Assembly (NCBI RefSeq): GCF_051020975.1
Contig: NC_135042.1
Coordinates: 4,301,888-4,365,887 of the forward strand
DNA: 64,000 nt
Direction of reading: 5' to 3'
DNA from: Osmia lignaria lignaria
Taxonomy: Eukaryota > Arthropoda > Insecta > Hymenoptera > Megachilidae
The notes below the pieces were generated by a model. It ran no database searches and was not told the DNA's origin. It saw nothing but the letters and a program-made list of their open reading frames with translations. Positions 29,001 through 39,885 of this stretch are shown piece by piece (the first letter of the stretch is position 1; the number at the start of each line of letters is the position of its first letter). Made by a program: the position numbers and the translations under genes.

Positions 29001-31000
29001 CATACATCATCCTCGAGGCGTGATCCAGTTAAGGCTGGAGGGTCGGGACGGGCCGGGTCGGCTTCCGTAGACGTGGCAGGATTACCAACCGAAAAATTCA
29101 CCGTAAAATGGAACCCCACCTTCTGCTTTTCACGCGAATAACTGTGCTCCCGTTTTCAGCTCGGAATTGCTACTGATAGATTGACCGAACCGACGAAAGT
29201 AGCTACGTCTCGTACAGTTTTAAAGGAAACGGAAGAATGCACAACTGAAATATCGTTGAAACACACGAACAGCTCGAGGACAGAATCGACATGTCATGCC
29301 GACGGAAGAAATTTTCGTAAAAGTCGTTTCTATCCGAACTGATACCTCCTGTCATGACGTTGATACCCCCTGATCGGAGTTGCCCTTTCTCTGGTGAAAG
29401 AATTCCTGTCGGGAAATAGAGCGGTTATCGTTTACCTGTACTACTGCGGTTATCGTTTACTTGTACTACTGCGGTTCTAAAATATATGCATTTGATTTGG
29501 AAAAAAAAAATTGGGTAAATATAATCGTAAAATTTTAAAGGATAGTTTCTTGTGGTATATAAATTTAGGTTTTAGGTTTGAGGGGTCAATTATAGTTTGG
29601 ACATATATTTGTAATAAAATTTTTTTTTTTACAGGGTGATCCAAGAGTCCATTTTATCTAACAGAAGCAACGAAAGGAGAAGATTCTCGAAGATCTGACT
29701 TCTTCTATATAGTCACAGCATCTTCTATACACAAGATCGTATCAAAAGCAAAAAGGAAGGTTGCGGCTGGCAGAAGCCACGGTGGCTGCGGCTCAGCCCC
29801 GAGAAATTATGGCTCTTGTCACGGCTGTTCATTTGTAGATGGAGTTTTTGCTCCCCGAGGAGGCTGCCCCAATCACGAGCCGCGGAAATTGCACCCCCCA
29901 ACCCCTTCCCTTACTACTTCGCCTTCCCATCCCCTCAGCCAGATCCGGAGAACTATACCCCTTCTTTACTCTCCTTCTTCCACTTTCGGTGCTTCGAAAC
30001 CACCCCGTCTTCCTTCTCCCTTCTTTCTCTTCTTTTTTTTTTTCTACTCTTCGTCTCATTCTACCTTTACGCCGATGCTTTACCACCGTCGATCTATTGA
30101 CGCCCCCGTTCGCTCGAGATGATTTATCGAAAATTGGAAACCTGACGATTGTCGATCGTCACCCCTCTCCTACCGTTCCAGACAACTGCGGGAATTTCGT
30201 TTGAGAGTTAAGAAAGAAGATTTTTGTTTCACTGTGTCGTGAGAAAATCCTTTCAACATGATTTTCCTTGCGACAAAAAAGAAATGTGAAACAATTATAT
30301 AGGGATGTATTTCACCCTTTACGACTCGAATTTTTTATTTTTTCAAAAATCAATATCGATTACCCATAGAATATAAATTTACTTTTTATTAGGAATTTAT
30401 TTATTTATTTCTAAATTTCAATGCTTATTTTTTTAAGAAGAATTAGCAAATTCTACATTGTTTACATTTAATGCTTTTGTCACGAGTTTTATAATTTGCT
30501 TAATCGTCCACGAGAGTTCCACTCGTCACTAAAAGAAGACAAAACTTTTCCGATATGTTACATTCAGAGGGGAACGAAGCGGTGTTGAGTCGTTGCGAAA
30601 ACGACAAATAGCAATCACGGTATTTGAGGCTTTTAATGCCAAACGATTTAACGAACAGTATATCAATTTTCCTCCCCTGTGTTGTGAAACATTTGCTTAA
30701 ATTTCACACGTTATTATCAAAATTCTTCATAGAACAGAGTTCAAAATTTGTCTAGAGTCATACAAGACCCCAGTGTGTAATTTTAAAATTCACTTTAGTA
30801 TTAAACTTTTCATTTAATACCTCGGGCATCAATGTTATTTAAAATTCATTTACATTTTTTCTCTCTCAATTACTCAATTATATTAAATTCGTGATGTCAT
30901 CCACTCCACAGCATCGAACGTGTCGAAAAGCTTCCCGAGTCAACGCATCACACACATGAAAAACTCTGACATCAAAGCAATTTTCTCTGGAAATTTTCTG
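20001..31000. other. Intergenic desert, segment 3
   Basis: No exon can be supported. GC-richer islands at about 21.1-21.7, 21.9-22.9, 23.9-25.5, 26.0-27.0, 27.8-28.9 and 29.0-30.2 kb alternate with AT-rich DNA. The pyrimidine-rich stretch near 29.9-30.1 kb makes long but low-complexity open frames on both strands. A small tandem duplication lies at 29421-29476. Confidence 0.45.
29421..29476. repeat. 25-bp tandem duplication
   Basis: Two adjacent 25-bp units (29421-29445 and 29446-29470) differ at one base (CCTG versus CTTG), followed by the first six bases of a third unit. It is a local duplication in non-coding DNA. Confidence 0.9.
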
Positions 31001-31271
31001 TCCTCGATTCTAACTAATTTGAACGCAGTTACTCTCTGAAATAAAGGAGACTCATTTCAATCGTCTGGAATCGATTTCCCATGTGATAACGTCGTATGGT
31101 AATTCATGCAATTTCCTACATTCTCCCCCTCTCCCTCCCCGGCCCACGTTCCATCGAAGATAAAGTAACGTTCCTGTAATTAAAGTTGCTGTACATCAGA
31201 GATACGGGAAACCGTGAAAAGGTAGAACCGAGGTAGGATCCATCACGATCCGGTAACGAAGGCATCAGCTG

Positions 31272-31475
31272 ATGACACATTTTAATATCTTAAAACAGGC
31301 AGCTGGTAAGCCGAAAAAATTTCTGTTCTTGTCAGCCTTGTTGGTTGCCTCTCTGTCATCCGGCGAACAACAAAAGACCGCGTCATGCATTATCCTTCTG
31401 GTTTTTCCAGCTTCCGTCGAAGCTCATGGTAGGAAGAGAAAAGACAACCCTGTAGAAGAAGAAGAGGCCCTCTAG
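31272..31475 (+). CDS. Candidate 67-residue sORF with hydrophobic segments
   Basis: This complete ATG-to-TAG frame encodes a Lys-led hydrophobic stretch (FLFLSALLVASLSS), a second hydrophobic segment (SCIILLVFPASV), then a charged tail rich in Arg/Lys and ending in a Glu run. That resembles a small membrane or secreted peptide, but the ATG context is poor and no promoter is apparent. I recognise no family, and chance is likely. Confidence 0.15.
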   Translation: MTHFNILKQAAGKPKKFLFLSALLVASLSSGEQQKTASCIILLVFPASVEAHGRKRKDNPVEEEEAL

Positions 31476-33349
31476 CTCGCGCAGCGAGGGCTGCTGCAGA
31501 AGTGGAGGAGGCGACAAGCGAAGTCCCCAGGTGATGCCGGCAGAGAGCGATGATTAAGCTCGCATTTTAATCAAAGACCCGGAGTGAAAAGTCTTGTAGT
31601 ATGGAGATGATAGGATTGCCCGCTTGATAAATCAAATCGGTATTTCTCGCGGTTCGCTACTAATCAATTTTTTTTCCTTTTTTTTTTATCCTTGGCTGAT
31701 CCTCCGCTCCGAGGCCCTTTTCACTGATTTCATATCCGATCCCATCATCCTCGATGCATTATTGCCATTTGCCTCCCGAGTCTGACGTTCTTACGATATT
31801 ACCGTCAACTTTGTTTAATCAAAATATTGTCAATTTACTTGGGAAATCTGTGACACCTGATATTAGTTCCTAATTTTTGACTCGATTTTATTTTTCAAAT
31901 TCTACCTCTTTCTAAACATTTATTTATTAGAATATTCCTAGAATATCCCATTATGCTCGGCACTATATATCCTTATCATTGTAACGATACTAAAACTAAT
32001 ACCAGTGGAGCAGTATTTTCAATTTTGTGTACAGAACCGATAGTATTTTGAAGAGGGTGGTAGCTAATACTGTTTTGTTATCAATCCGTCCCATAAAGCA
32101 AAGTTGCCCGGAGGCAAATGAACTTCTCTATCCCCTATGTCCACGAAATCCCACGGAAGGCCGGGCAGGTTTGGGTTTGGGCCGAAATTTTATGAACTAA
32201 ATTATTATAACGGGCGAAATGCGAGCAAGCGCATGCTTTACGACTCCCAACATTCTCGTATAGCTCCCTTAGCTCGTCCGATGTTCCGTGTATTCCTGCC
32301 TCCTTCTCCTGTGTACGATAGAGTACAAGACACGTCGCCATCATCCATACATTATGTACGGACTAATGCTGTTTTTATTCAATGGTCTCCACACTATATA
32401 CAACGCACATCCCCATCCCGGAGACGCTAAACCCCCGGGCATCGTTCTTTACGGCGATATAATTTAATTTTTCAGATTTAAGGGCCACCTATTCTCCCTC
32501 GTCTGCGTCTTCGCTACAAGATCCCGCGGGCGAAGAATTTTCCTCCAAAGGAGCATTCGAGCACCAGGGTTTATGGATTTTGGATTGTTCCTTGATGTTG
32601 GTTAAAGAACCTCTGAAATCAGTTCAGAATAGCTCGAGAGAAGATAATGTAAAAATTACAAAAATGTATTGAAAGTTAAACATTTGTTGTCATTGGACAG
32701 TGTTTACTTAATTAGAAAGGGTTCGCCGCAGAGGACTCTCAGACCTTCCCTCCTTTGGATAATGGCGGAGACGTTGGACCAAGGGTGTCGAGTTAGGTGG
32801 TGAGTACATTAAAACTTTTTAACTATCTAAAAATTGTAGGATTAAAAATTAATTTTTTATACGGAAACCTTGGGACTTAATTGTCCTACTTTTTATATAT
32901 GCATATATTTATTTCTCTTCGTTGTTTTTTAAATTAGTTCTTCTGAAGTTCTCTCACTTTTCTTGCTGTACTTCATATTTTTTTTAACTGAACCTAACTC
33001 GACCATAGAAATCTGTTCCACTTTGCTATCATTTTTGAAGCATGCATCCTTTATCCAGAGCACAAGCGTAACGTCTCTATGGTCTTAAGCCAAGCTAGAA
33101 ATATCATAGCGACGTACCTCTGAGAGTTTAGCGCCGTTGCCTCTGGTGGAGAAGACACGATTCCTTGCGTCAAAGAGATCGAAATTGAAAATTTGAATGA
33201 CAACCATGCACTCTGGTCCGGACGTGCGTCGGGGATATACGCGAAGGTGGATAGGTGAGAACCAGCTAGAGAGTATCTTGAAATGCGAATGAGCAAAAAA
33301 GATAGAAAGAGGCCGGGGAAAGGATGCCGCGTTCTCAAAGGGGACATAC

Positions 33350-33406
33350 CGTGGATGATATTTTATTCTTGGCCCTCTGCCCTCCTCCACCTTCTGCCCC
33401 TGACAT
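33350..33406 (-). CDS. Candidate first coding exon, Gly-rich start
   Basis: A minus-strand ATG with A at -3 opens a 19-codon frame encoding MSGAEGGGGQRAKNKISST. It ends in phase 0 at a good GTATGT donor (33349-33344). It looks like a natural N-terminus but is too short to judge by composition, and no downstream exon is recognisable. The surrounding 33.0-33.7 kb is CpG-rich with frames open on several strands, so chance is quite possible. Confidence 0.2.
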
Positions 33407-35614
33407 CTTCCAGGTCTTCCCGGTCCCGTTGATGCCGTTCTCGTGGCACCGGCGTAAGTAGCGCCAGCAAACGGGGCTCGAAGCCTGGTCTGATGGATTT
33501 CACGACTCCGCAGGGTCCCCTCAATCCACACTCACTCCTCACCCCTGACCTTACTGTCGTTCCGACCTCTGTGCGTTTCACCGCACACGCTTTCACACGT
33601 ACTCGTTCACGTACGACCGCGTAAGTACCACGCATTTCTTGTCTATCTTTCGAATTCGTCCTACCAGACCGTCGAAATGCTGTCACTATTAGTTTGGGAT
33701 TCGATCATTTCGGAAAAGATATATTTATTTCAATGCCATTATAAAAATAGATAAGAAACAAGGATTTTCTAGATCTTAAGGTGGACAATGCAATTACTAA
33801 AACATTTGTCGTAAGATGGTCAATAAAATCGTGATACTACTACTCGTATACACGATCTTCTTCAACTACCAACGTTACGACTACGATCGCGGACAAGAGA
33901 AAGAGGAGGCACGCTCACGGTGGTGTCAGATGGAAGGGCAATGGGAAATTCACGGGGCGCGTAAAACCTTCCTTGGTGACAAATCCATTGGTCGTATACC
34001 GTAGAATTTTCAATTATTGCTTAAATAAAATATCACTCGACGAGGGGAATAGGAACGAAAGACGGGGGACAGCGCGATATGACGTAAAACTACCCTTACG
34101 GTGTTTTCTAGAAATGGATTGTAAAATTATCAAGCGGCAATAAATTCAACCAGTAATTTTAAAATGTGATTATTAAACGATCATTGTTCATTTAAATCGT
34201 AATTATTTAAAAACTTAGTTTTGATTGATTTGATTAATTATTAGAAAACAATTCAATTTCAATTTTATAAAATGTTCATTTATATAACATCGCGGTAAGA
34301 AGACAGGTCTAGCTGGTAAAAACTGTTTTTCCCAGATATCATTCCTTTTTTCAGTGTAACCGGTCAGGCGAAAACGGACGACGTTGAAGTTTTTAATACT
34401 GGCCGTAAACAGGCAGCATCTACCTCTGGGACGAACTTTGAATTAGCAGAGACATATTCATACGAAGAGTTTGCATCGGGGGGACGTTCCTCGGAGGGTA
34501 CTCCGTCATCTCACTGCTTCTCTCGCTCACCTCGTGCCTTCCCTGTACTATCCCACGGACGTCCTTAGGGAGAGGCTGCTCATTAATTAAGTCTTTTTGC
34601 AGACTGACCCGCACAAGTGGCAGCGAAAGCTTAAAAAGCCACCCAGACCTGTATCACCTACACGCGACAGTCTCATATTCGTTTGTTCGCCGATACTCGA
34701 CGATATTATATGAGTTTATGTTTGTCTTGCCCCTCTCGACCCTTTAGACCTTCTCCATTTTAGGTCTTAAAAGTGGAGACAGTACTCTATATACGCTTCG
34801 AAATTATAAGGATATCGATATTGAAAGTAATATGTAATTTTTAAACAAGGGAATGACAATATTCTGATTTCCTTCATTTGATTACAAAAGACACGTTTGT
34901 CTACGACTGCGACTATGAAACGTTTGAAACTTTGAAGAGGCCTGTAGGACGGTGCCAGGTCGCAGAATGGTCGCAAGTGAGTTTCCTCGGCGAGTTAGCG
35001 GCAAATTGTTAAGGGATAGGGAATACTACGTACGTGAACATGACATCTGAGCCGTGCCGGAACTACGGGAACGTACATATTGCCTTCACTCACGTATGCA
35101 AATAAGTTTCAGACCAGTCCGAAGAACAGCGAAGGTGTGAAATGCAACAAGAACAAGTGAATTCTGACTACGATACCGCATGATATGTAAGTATTCTTAG
35201 AATGTTTCCATCACGCAAACTTATAATTAATTCCAGCTTCCTACGAATCCAAACGTTTCGAACATGAATTTATTGATCCAAAATTCATTTTTTCAATTTC
35301 TTGTATCAATTCTACTTTTTTCAGAGGAAAGCTTATACATTTTCTTTAAATCTAGTACAGATTATATGAAATTTATTTTTTCTCCTGGACTCGTGGCAAT
35401 TGACGAAGAGGAAACGAATGGTAGGGGAACGTTTTCGACCGCGAGATAGCCTTCACCCTCTCTCACTATCGCCATGGCCCAAACGAAACAAACAATATGT
35501 TAGCAACCCCCGACGATATTTCGAATTTGAATTTAAATAACTTGGCAGGATCGGCTTTGGGACTCTGGGACCACGCACGAGTGTTCCTTCTTTCATTTCT
35601 CGTTTTACCTCTCC

Positions 35615-35632
35615 CTCTCTCTCTCTCTCTCT
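35615..35632. repeat. (CT)9 microsatellite
   Basis: A perfect CT run lies within a pyrimidine-rich tract. On the other strand it is a GAGA run, the motif bound by GAGA factor and CLAMP in insects. Binding here is untested. Confidence 0.9.
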
Positions 35633-36203
35633 TTCGCACTTCGCTTCCCGTTCTTCAACGTTTCGCCTCTTTTCCTCGTTTCCGTACGTGCCACGATATT
35701 TGGCTCTGACACACCGGTAAATCCTGACTTATAATGCCGGTTCCTCGCAATCGCGATCATGGGTGAGACATGGACACTGACCCGTTTGTTAATTCTTAAT
35801 TGATCTAATATTTACAATATCGTACGAGTCGCGGAGACCTGGCCAGATTTCCCTTGGTGACCCAAGTCACGGAGCTCTGCGGTTATATTGAAAAATATTG
35901 AGCCGTCGAAATGTTTGAACGTCCTTTACCTCCTTCTCTTTGCAATTTTTTCTTCTTTTTTTTCTGACCCTAGACCCGAAGCTTGATTAAAGTTTACTCA
36001 CCGCGAGTCGGCAAATATGTCGTTTAAAATGGATTCCCGTTCGCGCCGATACGGTTTCTTTATAAATACAAGAATTTGTGAGATAACTTTGAATCTGCAG
36101 CTCAATAATTTTGTTATAATTTAATATGCTCCTGGTTCACTTTGGAGAAATGTTGAATATCAGATTGCTTTGATCCTTAGAAAATGATCAGGGAACAGTA
36201 TAA

Positions 36204-36371
36204 ATGTCTACATATATCAGCGACGTTTATCGAGAACTCATCGTTTCGTCGGTGGTCCCAGGAAACACTGTTAGAATTCACGAGGAAGCGGTAAGATTGA
36301 CGCATGACGGTAGACGGTTGCTGCATTATTCCCTCAACGAGATGTATCCGTCTTCGGGCAAATGGCGCGTG
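36204..36371 (+). CDS. Candidate short coding exon or sORF
   Basis: An ATG frame of 56 codons, with G/C-leaning third positions, ends in phase 0 at a GTAAGG donor (36372-36377). Without splicing it continues to a TGA at 36417-36419, making a 71-residue sORF. An internal GTAAGA donor is also present. There is no known domain. It could be part of a lncRNA. Confidence 0.2.
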
Positions 36372-39300
36372 GTAAGGATCAGTCGAGCAGGCGGTGTCGC
36401 CTCGGCTCGTACCGAGTGACAACGTTAATATTTGAGAATTCGCTTATCGTGTGCTTAATATGCAAGGGTTAATATGAAGGCGCCCCCCAGGAGTCGTAAG
36501 GTGGTAGCGCACGTATGCCGGCTACGTCCATGCCACCCTTTACCCGCGAGTAACCCAGGGCTAACACTCGCTGCATATTTCATATTTATATTAACCTGAT
36601 TAAGACGTGTCGTCCCACGGCTTAATGCAGATATGTGGAGTTTGTTTCTGAACTGGCATTCATTTTAATGGAATTTGTAATTAAATGAGCAATGCCGCAC
36701 CTCTTTCTGTCTTACCAGCCTGCCGGAAACCGACCCTCCTACGATCATTAGAACGCTTTCGATATCTGCTTTCCTCGATTTCCTCGATTTTCACGTTCTC
36801 TTCTGAAATTACGAGATTACTGTGAAATGGGTCAGCATTTCCTATACGTAAGCCTTGATCTCGTAAACTGACATCGATGTATGTTACGTTATTTCATTAT
36901 ATCATCTGCATATCATTGATTAGTTATTAGCATATTAATACTTGAACGAAGGTTTTCTGTCCAATTTCTTGGGTGACGATATTTAACGAGTGTCGTTGAT
37001 AATGAATTCCGTTTGGTACGTGTACACCGAGCGGTTCATGAATATTGCAGGCTAGAGTGCGCAGTATTATTCGGTTACGAGGCGTGATTAGCGTCTTCGT
37101 CAACTCACATCAAACTTTCCCGATTAATCAAGCTAGCTTGCCCCTACGGTGCCTGGTTTACGCTATCTCTCGCCATCTTTCTCCTCCGTTCGGTTTCCGT
37201 TTCTCGTTCTAACCTGTGGCCTTCCCTTTCGCGGTGGTGACGATGCGACCGTAATGTAAACTAATTAAACTGGAGGCCAGGCACTAATGTGTCCATTATG
37301 TCGTCCTGCCCTCGTCCGAGCTTCGCACCGGACCCTCAATCCCTCTTTCCTCCTCTCTTCCTTTCCTATCTCTCACGGTTCGTTCACTTTCTGACCCTGA
37401 TCCAACCGCAATCTGCTGGAAACGTTAAATATCACACCCAACTGCGTTTTAATCCTCGTTCCTCTGATGAATGACCATTCAGACTTCTCTGTATCGAAGG
37501 ATCTCGAATTGCAAGTACCTTCTGAAATCACTGCAATTTTATTGAAGCAAAGCGAGCGTAGGGGTAAAAACTTGTCAAACTTTTAAACTCTAATTAACCT
37601 AGTATTTTTACGTGTACACTTGACTTATATAAAAATAGATACGGTATTTAGTTAACATTGAACGAACACCGATCAGTTATAGCGACGACAAGTTATTAAC
37701 CTAGTTACTCTGTTTGAAAGATGAAATTACTTAACTTATTTATCCTTTGAAAGACGAAACTTTTTTCATCCTTCGAGGACCAAGGAGCTTGAAGTCTGTC
37801 CTAGTTTGTTCTTTAGCTAAACGTATTAAATCGCAAATTAATTTACCAATTAATAAATGAAGAAAAAATTAAAGACAGTGCTTGTGTTACAATATGTATT
37901 AAAAAATGTATTGTAACGCGTACATCGTTTCTAGAGGGATTGAAATGAACTCGATTCCTTTTGATTTCTTCTGTTGGATCATATTTTTTTATTGGACAAA
38001 AATCAACAAACTTACGAACATATTCGACGTATTGAACATCTCGAGCAACAATAAGGGGCGAACAAAGGGCTTCGTCAAAATAATTAAGTGCATCGTACGC
38101 CATTCTTTCTTCTCCCTGAAAAAATATCCATCAACCCTTAGCAGCGCACCCCCAAGTATCAACGAGGGGGCGCGACTATCAATTATTAACACCTCCATCT
38201 GTTGGTACATCTTTCCGGAGCTCTCTACTTGTACACTATTACACAGCGACCCAGCTACATCCTATTACGTGTTGCAGTGGACCTCATAGTAAATGTATCT
38301 CTTGATTTCCTATCATATGGCAAGATCACGAATTACAATTCTGAATGGAACAGTAGTCTAATATTACATTTATTAAAAATGAAATTATTTTTTTTCTTAA
38401 AAGTCGAAACTGTTCAAGAGTGTTTTATGTGATGGTAAATGCAGCAGTGTTTTAATCAAGTGGCGTAGCATATTGCATCCTGGGTCAAATGCGACTCTAC
38501 ACCATCCACCCTGCGGGGGTTCCTCTTACAAATTGCTACCTACGGTGCCCCCTCTCAGTTATGTCAACGATACGTCATGACTCCCTGAATGCATTATTGC
38601 TGAATTCGACATTAGACTGCAATGTGCAACCTATCTACTGCTACTCTAAATGTTTAAGGTTAACGAAGCATTTGTTGCAAACGGACCTTAATGAAACAAA
38701 GAACAAAGGTCAGTAGGTATTCCTTTTAAGCTCCTTTGACCCCATGCTTCGTATGACCAACAGAAATTCCGTTACATATAAATTTCTATAACTTTTAAGA
38801 TAATTATAATTTGAAGCTGTGATTTTTCTGTTTACAGTCGAAATAATTAATTATTTTATTCTAACATTCAAATTCCATATAATTTTATGAAATTTTCAAG
38901 TCTCAAATTTTATTGGAACAAAGTATTGATTTATAAAAAATCAATTGCATATCAACAAATCGTTGATATTTTCGTAGAATTTCAACCATAAGATAGGAAA
39001 TCGATATGAACGCTCGCAAAAGGCAGTAGTCATTACATTTTTATGTGCCAACTGTCACTGCACAGCAGGTTGTGTTTATAGGCGTAAAACAATTTTCAGC
39101 ATAGAAAATCATGTGTTATAGTTTCGTATTATAGCATAACAGCGCACCATTCACGGGGTTCATGGGGCTAGTGTAGCATTCGTTACGGGGGTATTCATAA
39201 ACCATCATAACTTTACTCGCGTGTGTTACGGGGACGTCCCTTTCTCCGCCATTCAGAACACACTCGGCTAACCTTTCGTTGCAAATGAATCATTAGGACT

Positions 39301-39418
39301 CGCCGAACTTTCCTAACGTCCATCTATCATACAGAATTCTAAAGTTTCAACTAGAAACCTCAGCTAAATTATAGTGCTCCAAAACTAACCATTTTAAAAA
39401 TATTTAATTTCAGATGTT

Positions 39419-39456
39419 TAAATAATTTTAATTTCAAGTGAAATTAAAATTATTTA
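39419..39456. repeat. Perfect 18-bp palindrome, 2-nt spacer
   Basis: The arms TAAATAATTTTAATTTCA (39419-39436) and its exact reverse complement (39439-39456) are separated by AG. The sequence is AT-rich and could extrude as a cruciform or fold as an RNA hairpin. It sits just beyond the candidate minus-strand exon at 39615-39885. Confidence 0.9.
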
Positions 39457-39614
39457 GCCATTTTAATATTAAAATAATAGTATAACGTGTACATTTATTC
39501 GATAGAAATTGTAGATTGGTACAGACAACCGTTTGGTTACTTTGCCTAACCAGTACACAGATATAGGCGTTAAACTTTATTAATATCCTTATCAAAAACA
39601 GCGACACGGCTAAC

Positions 39615-39885
39615 TGCCGTAGTTGCAGTTCGCGGGATTCGGAAGTTCCTTCGCATCTCTGTTCGAGGATAGTTGTCGAGGTTTCTCCCGTGGGCGCCGT
39701 GGCCAGCCGTTGGGTTTGCGAGCCCTGAAGGACTAGTCCGTATCTCTGTAAACTATCGTTCAGGACGTGTACAAGAGAGCGGGTAGCAGTTATGACCTGA
39801 CTCTTGCACGTACGTGCTTTCATCAGTTGCAGAATCGAAATAAATTCTTTCCGAAGAAATTCGAAAACGTTCTGGCCATCTAACA
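39615..39885 (-). CDS. Candidate coding exon, unknown protein
   Basis: On the minus strand a T-rich tract and TAG acceptor (AG at 39887-39886) open onto about 90 codons that look protein-like: balanced composition, two predicted helices (around EFLRKEFISILQLMKAR and TRSLVHVLNDSLQRYG), then a Thr-rich linker and TTILEQRCEG. The frame turns AT-rich and unstructured past about 39610, where a weak GTTAGC donor (39614-39609) could end the exon. I cannot place it in a family and see no partner exon. It may be an exon of an unannotated minus-strand gene, an old gene fragment or chance. Confidence 0.35.

Larger units (their letters stand above)
31500..39400. other. Intergenic desert, segment 4
   Basis: Apart from the weak candidates listed separately (33350-33406 minus, 36204-36371 plus) I see no gene. 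There is a (CT)9 microsatellite at 35615-35632. GC-richer islands lie at about 32.0-32.6, 33.0-33.7, 34.3-36.0 and 36.2-37.5 kb. Confidence 0.4.

Noticed and set aside
29829..30204. Frames of 85-121 codons on both strands
   Set aside because: They come from a pyrimidine-rich tract that encodes only Ser/Pro/Phe/Leu on one strand and Arg/Lys/Glu on the other.
33085..33686. Two long minus-strand frames (148 and 107 codons)
   Set aside because: Arg-rich, low-information frames in CpG-rich sequence; only the short ATG-to-donor stretch at 33350-33406 was kept, at low confidence.
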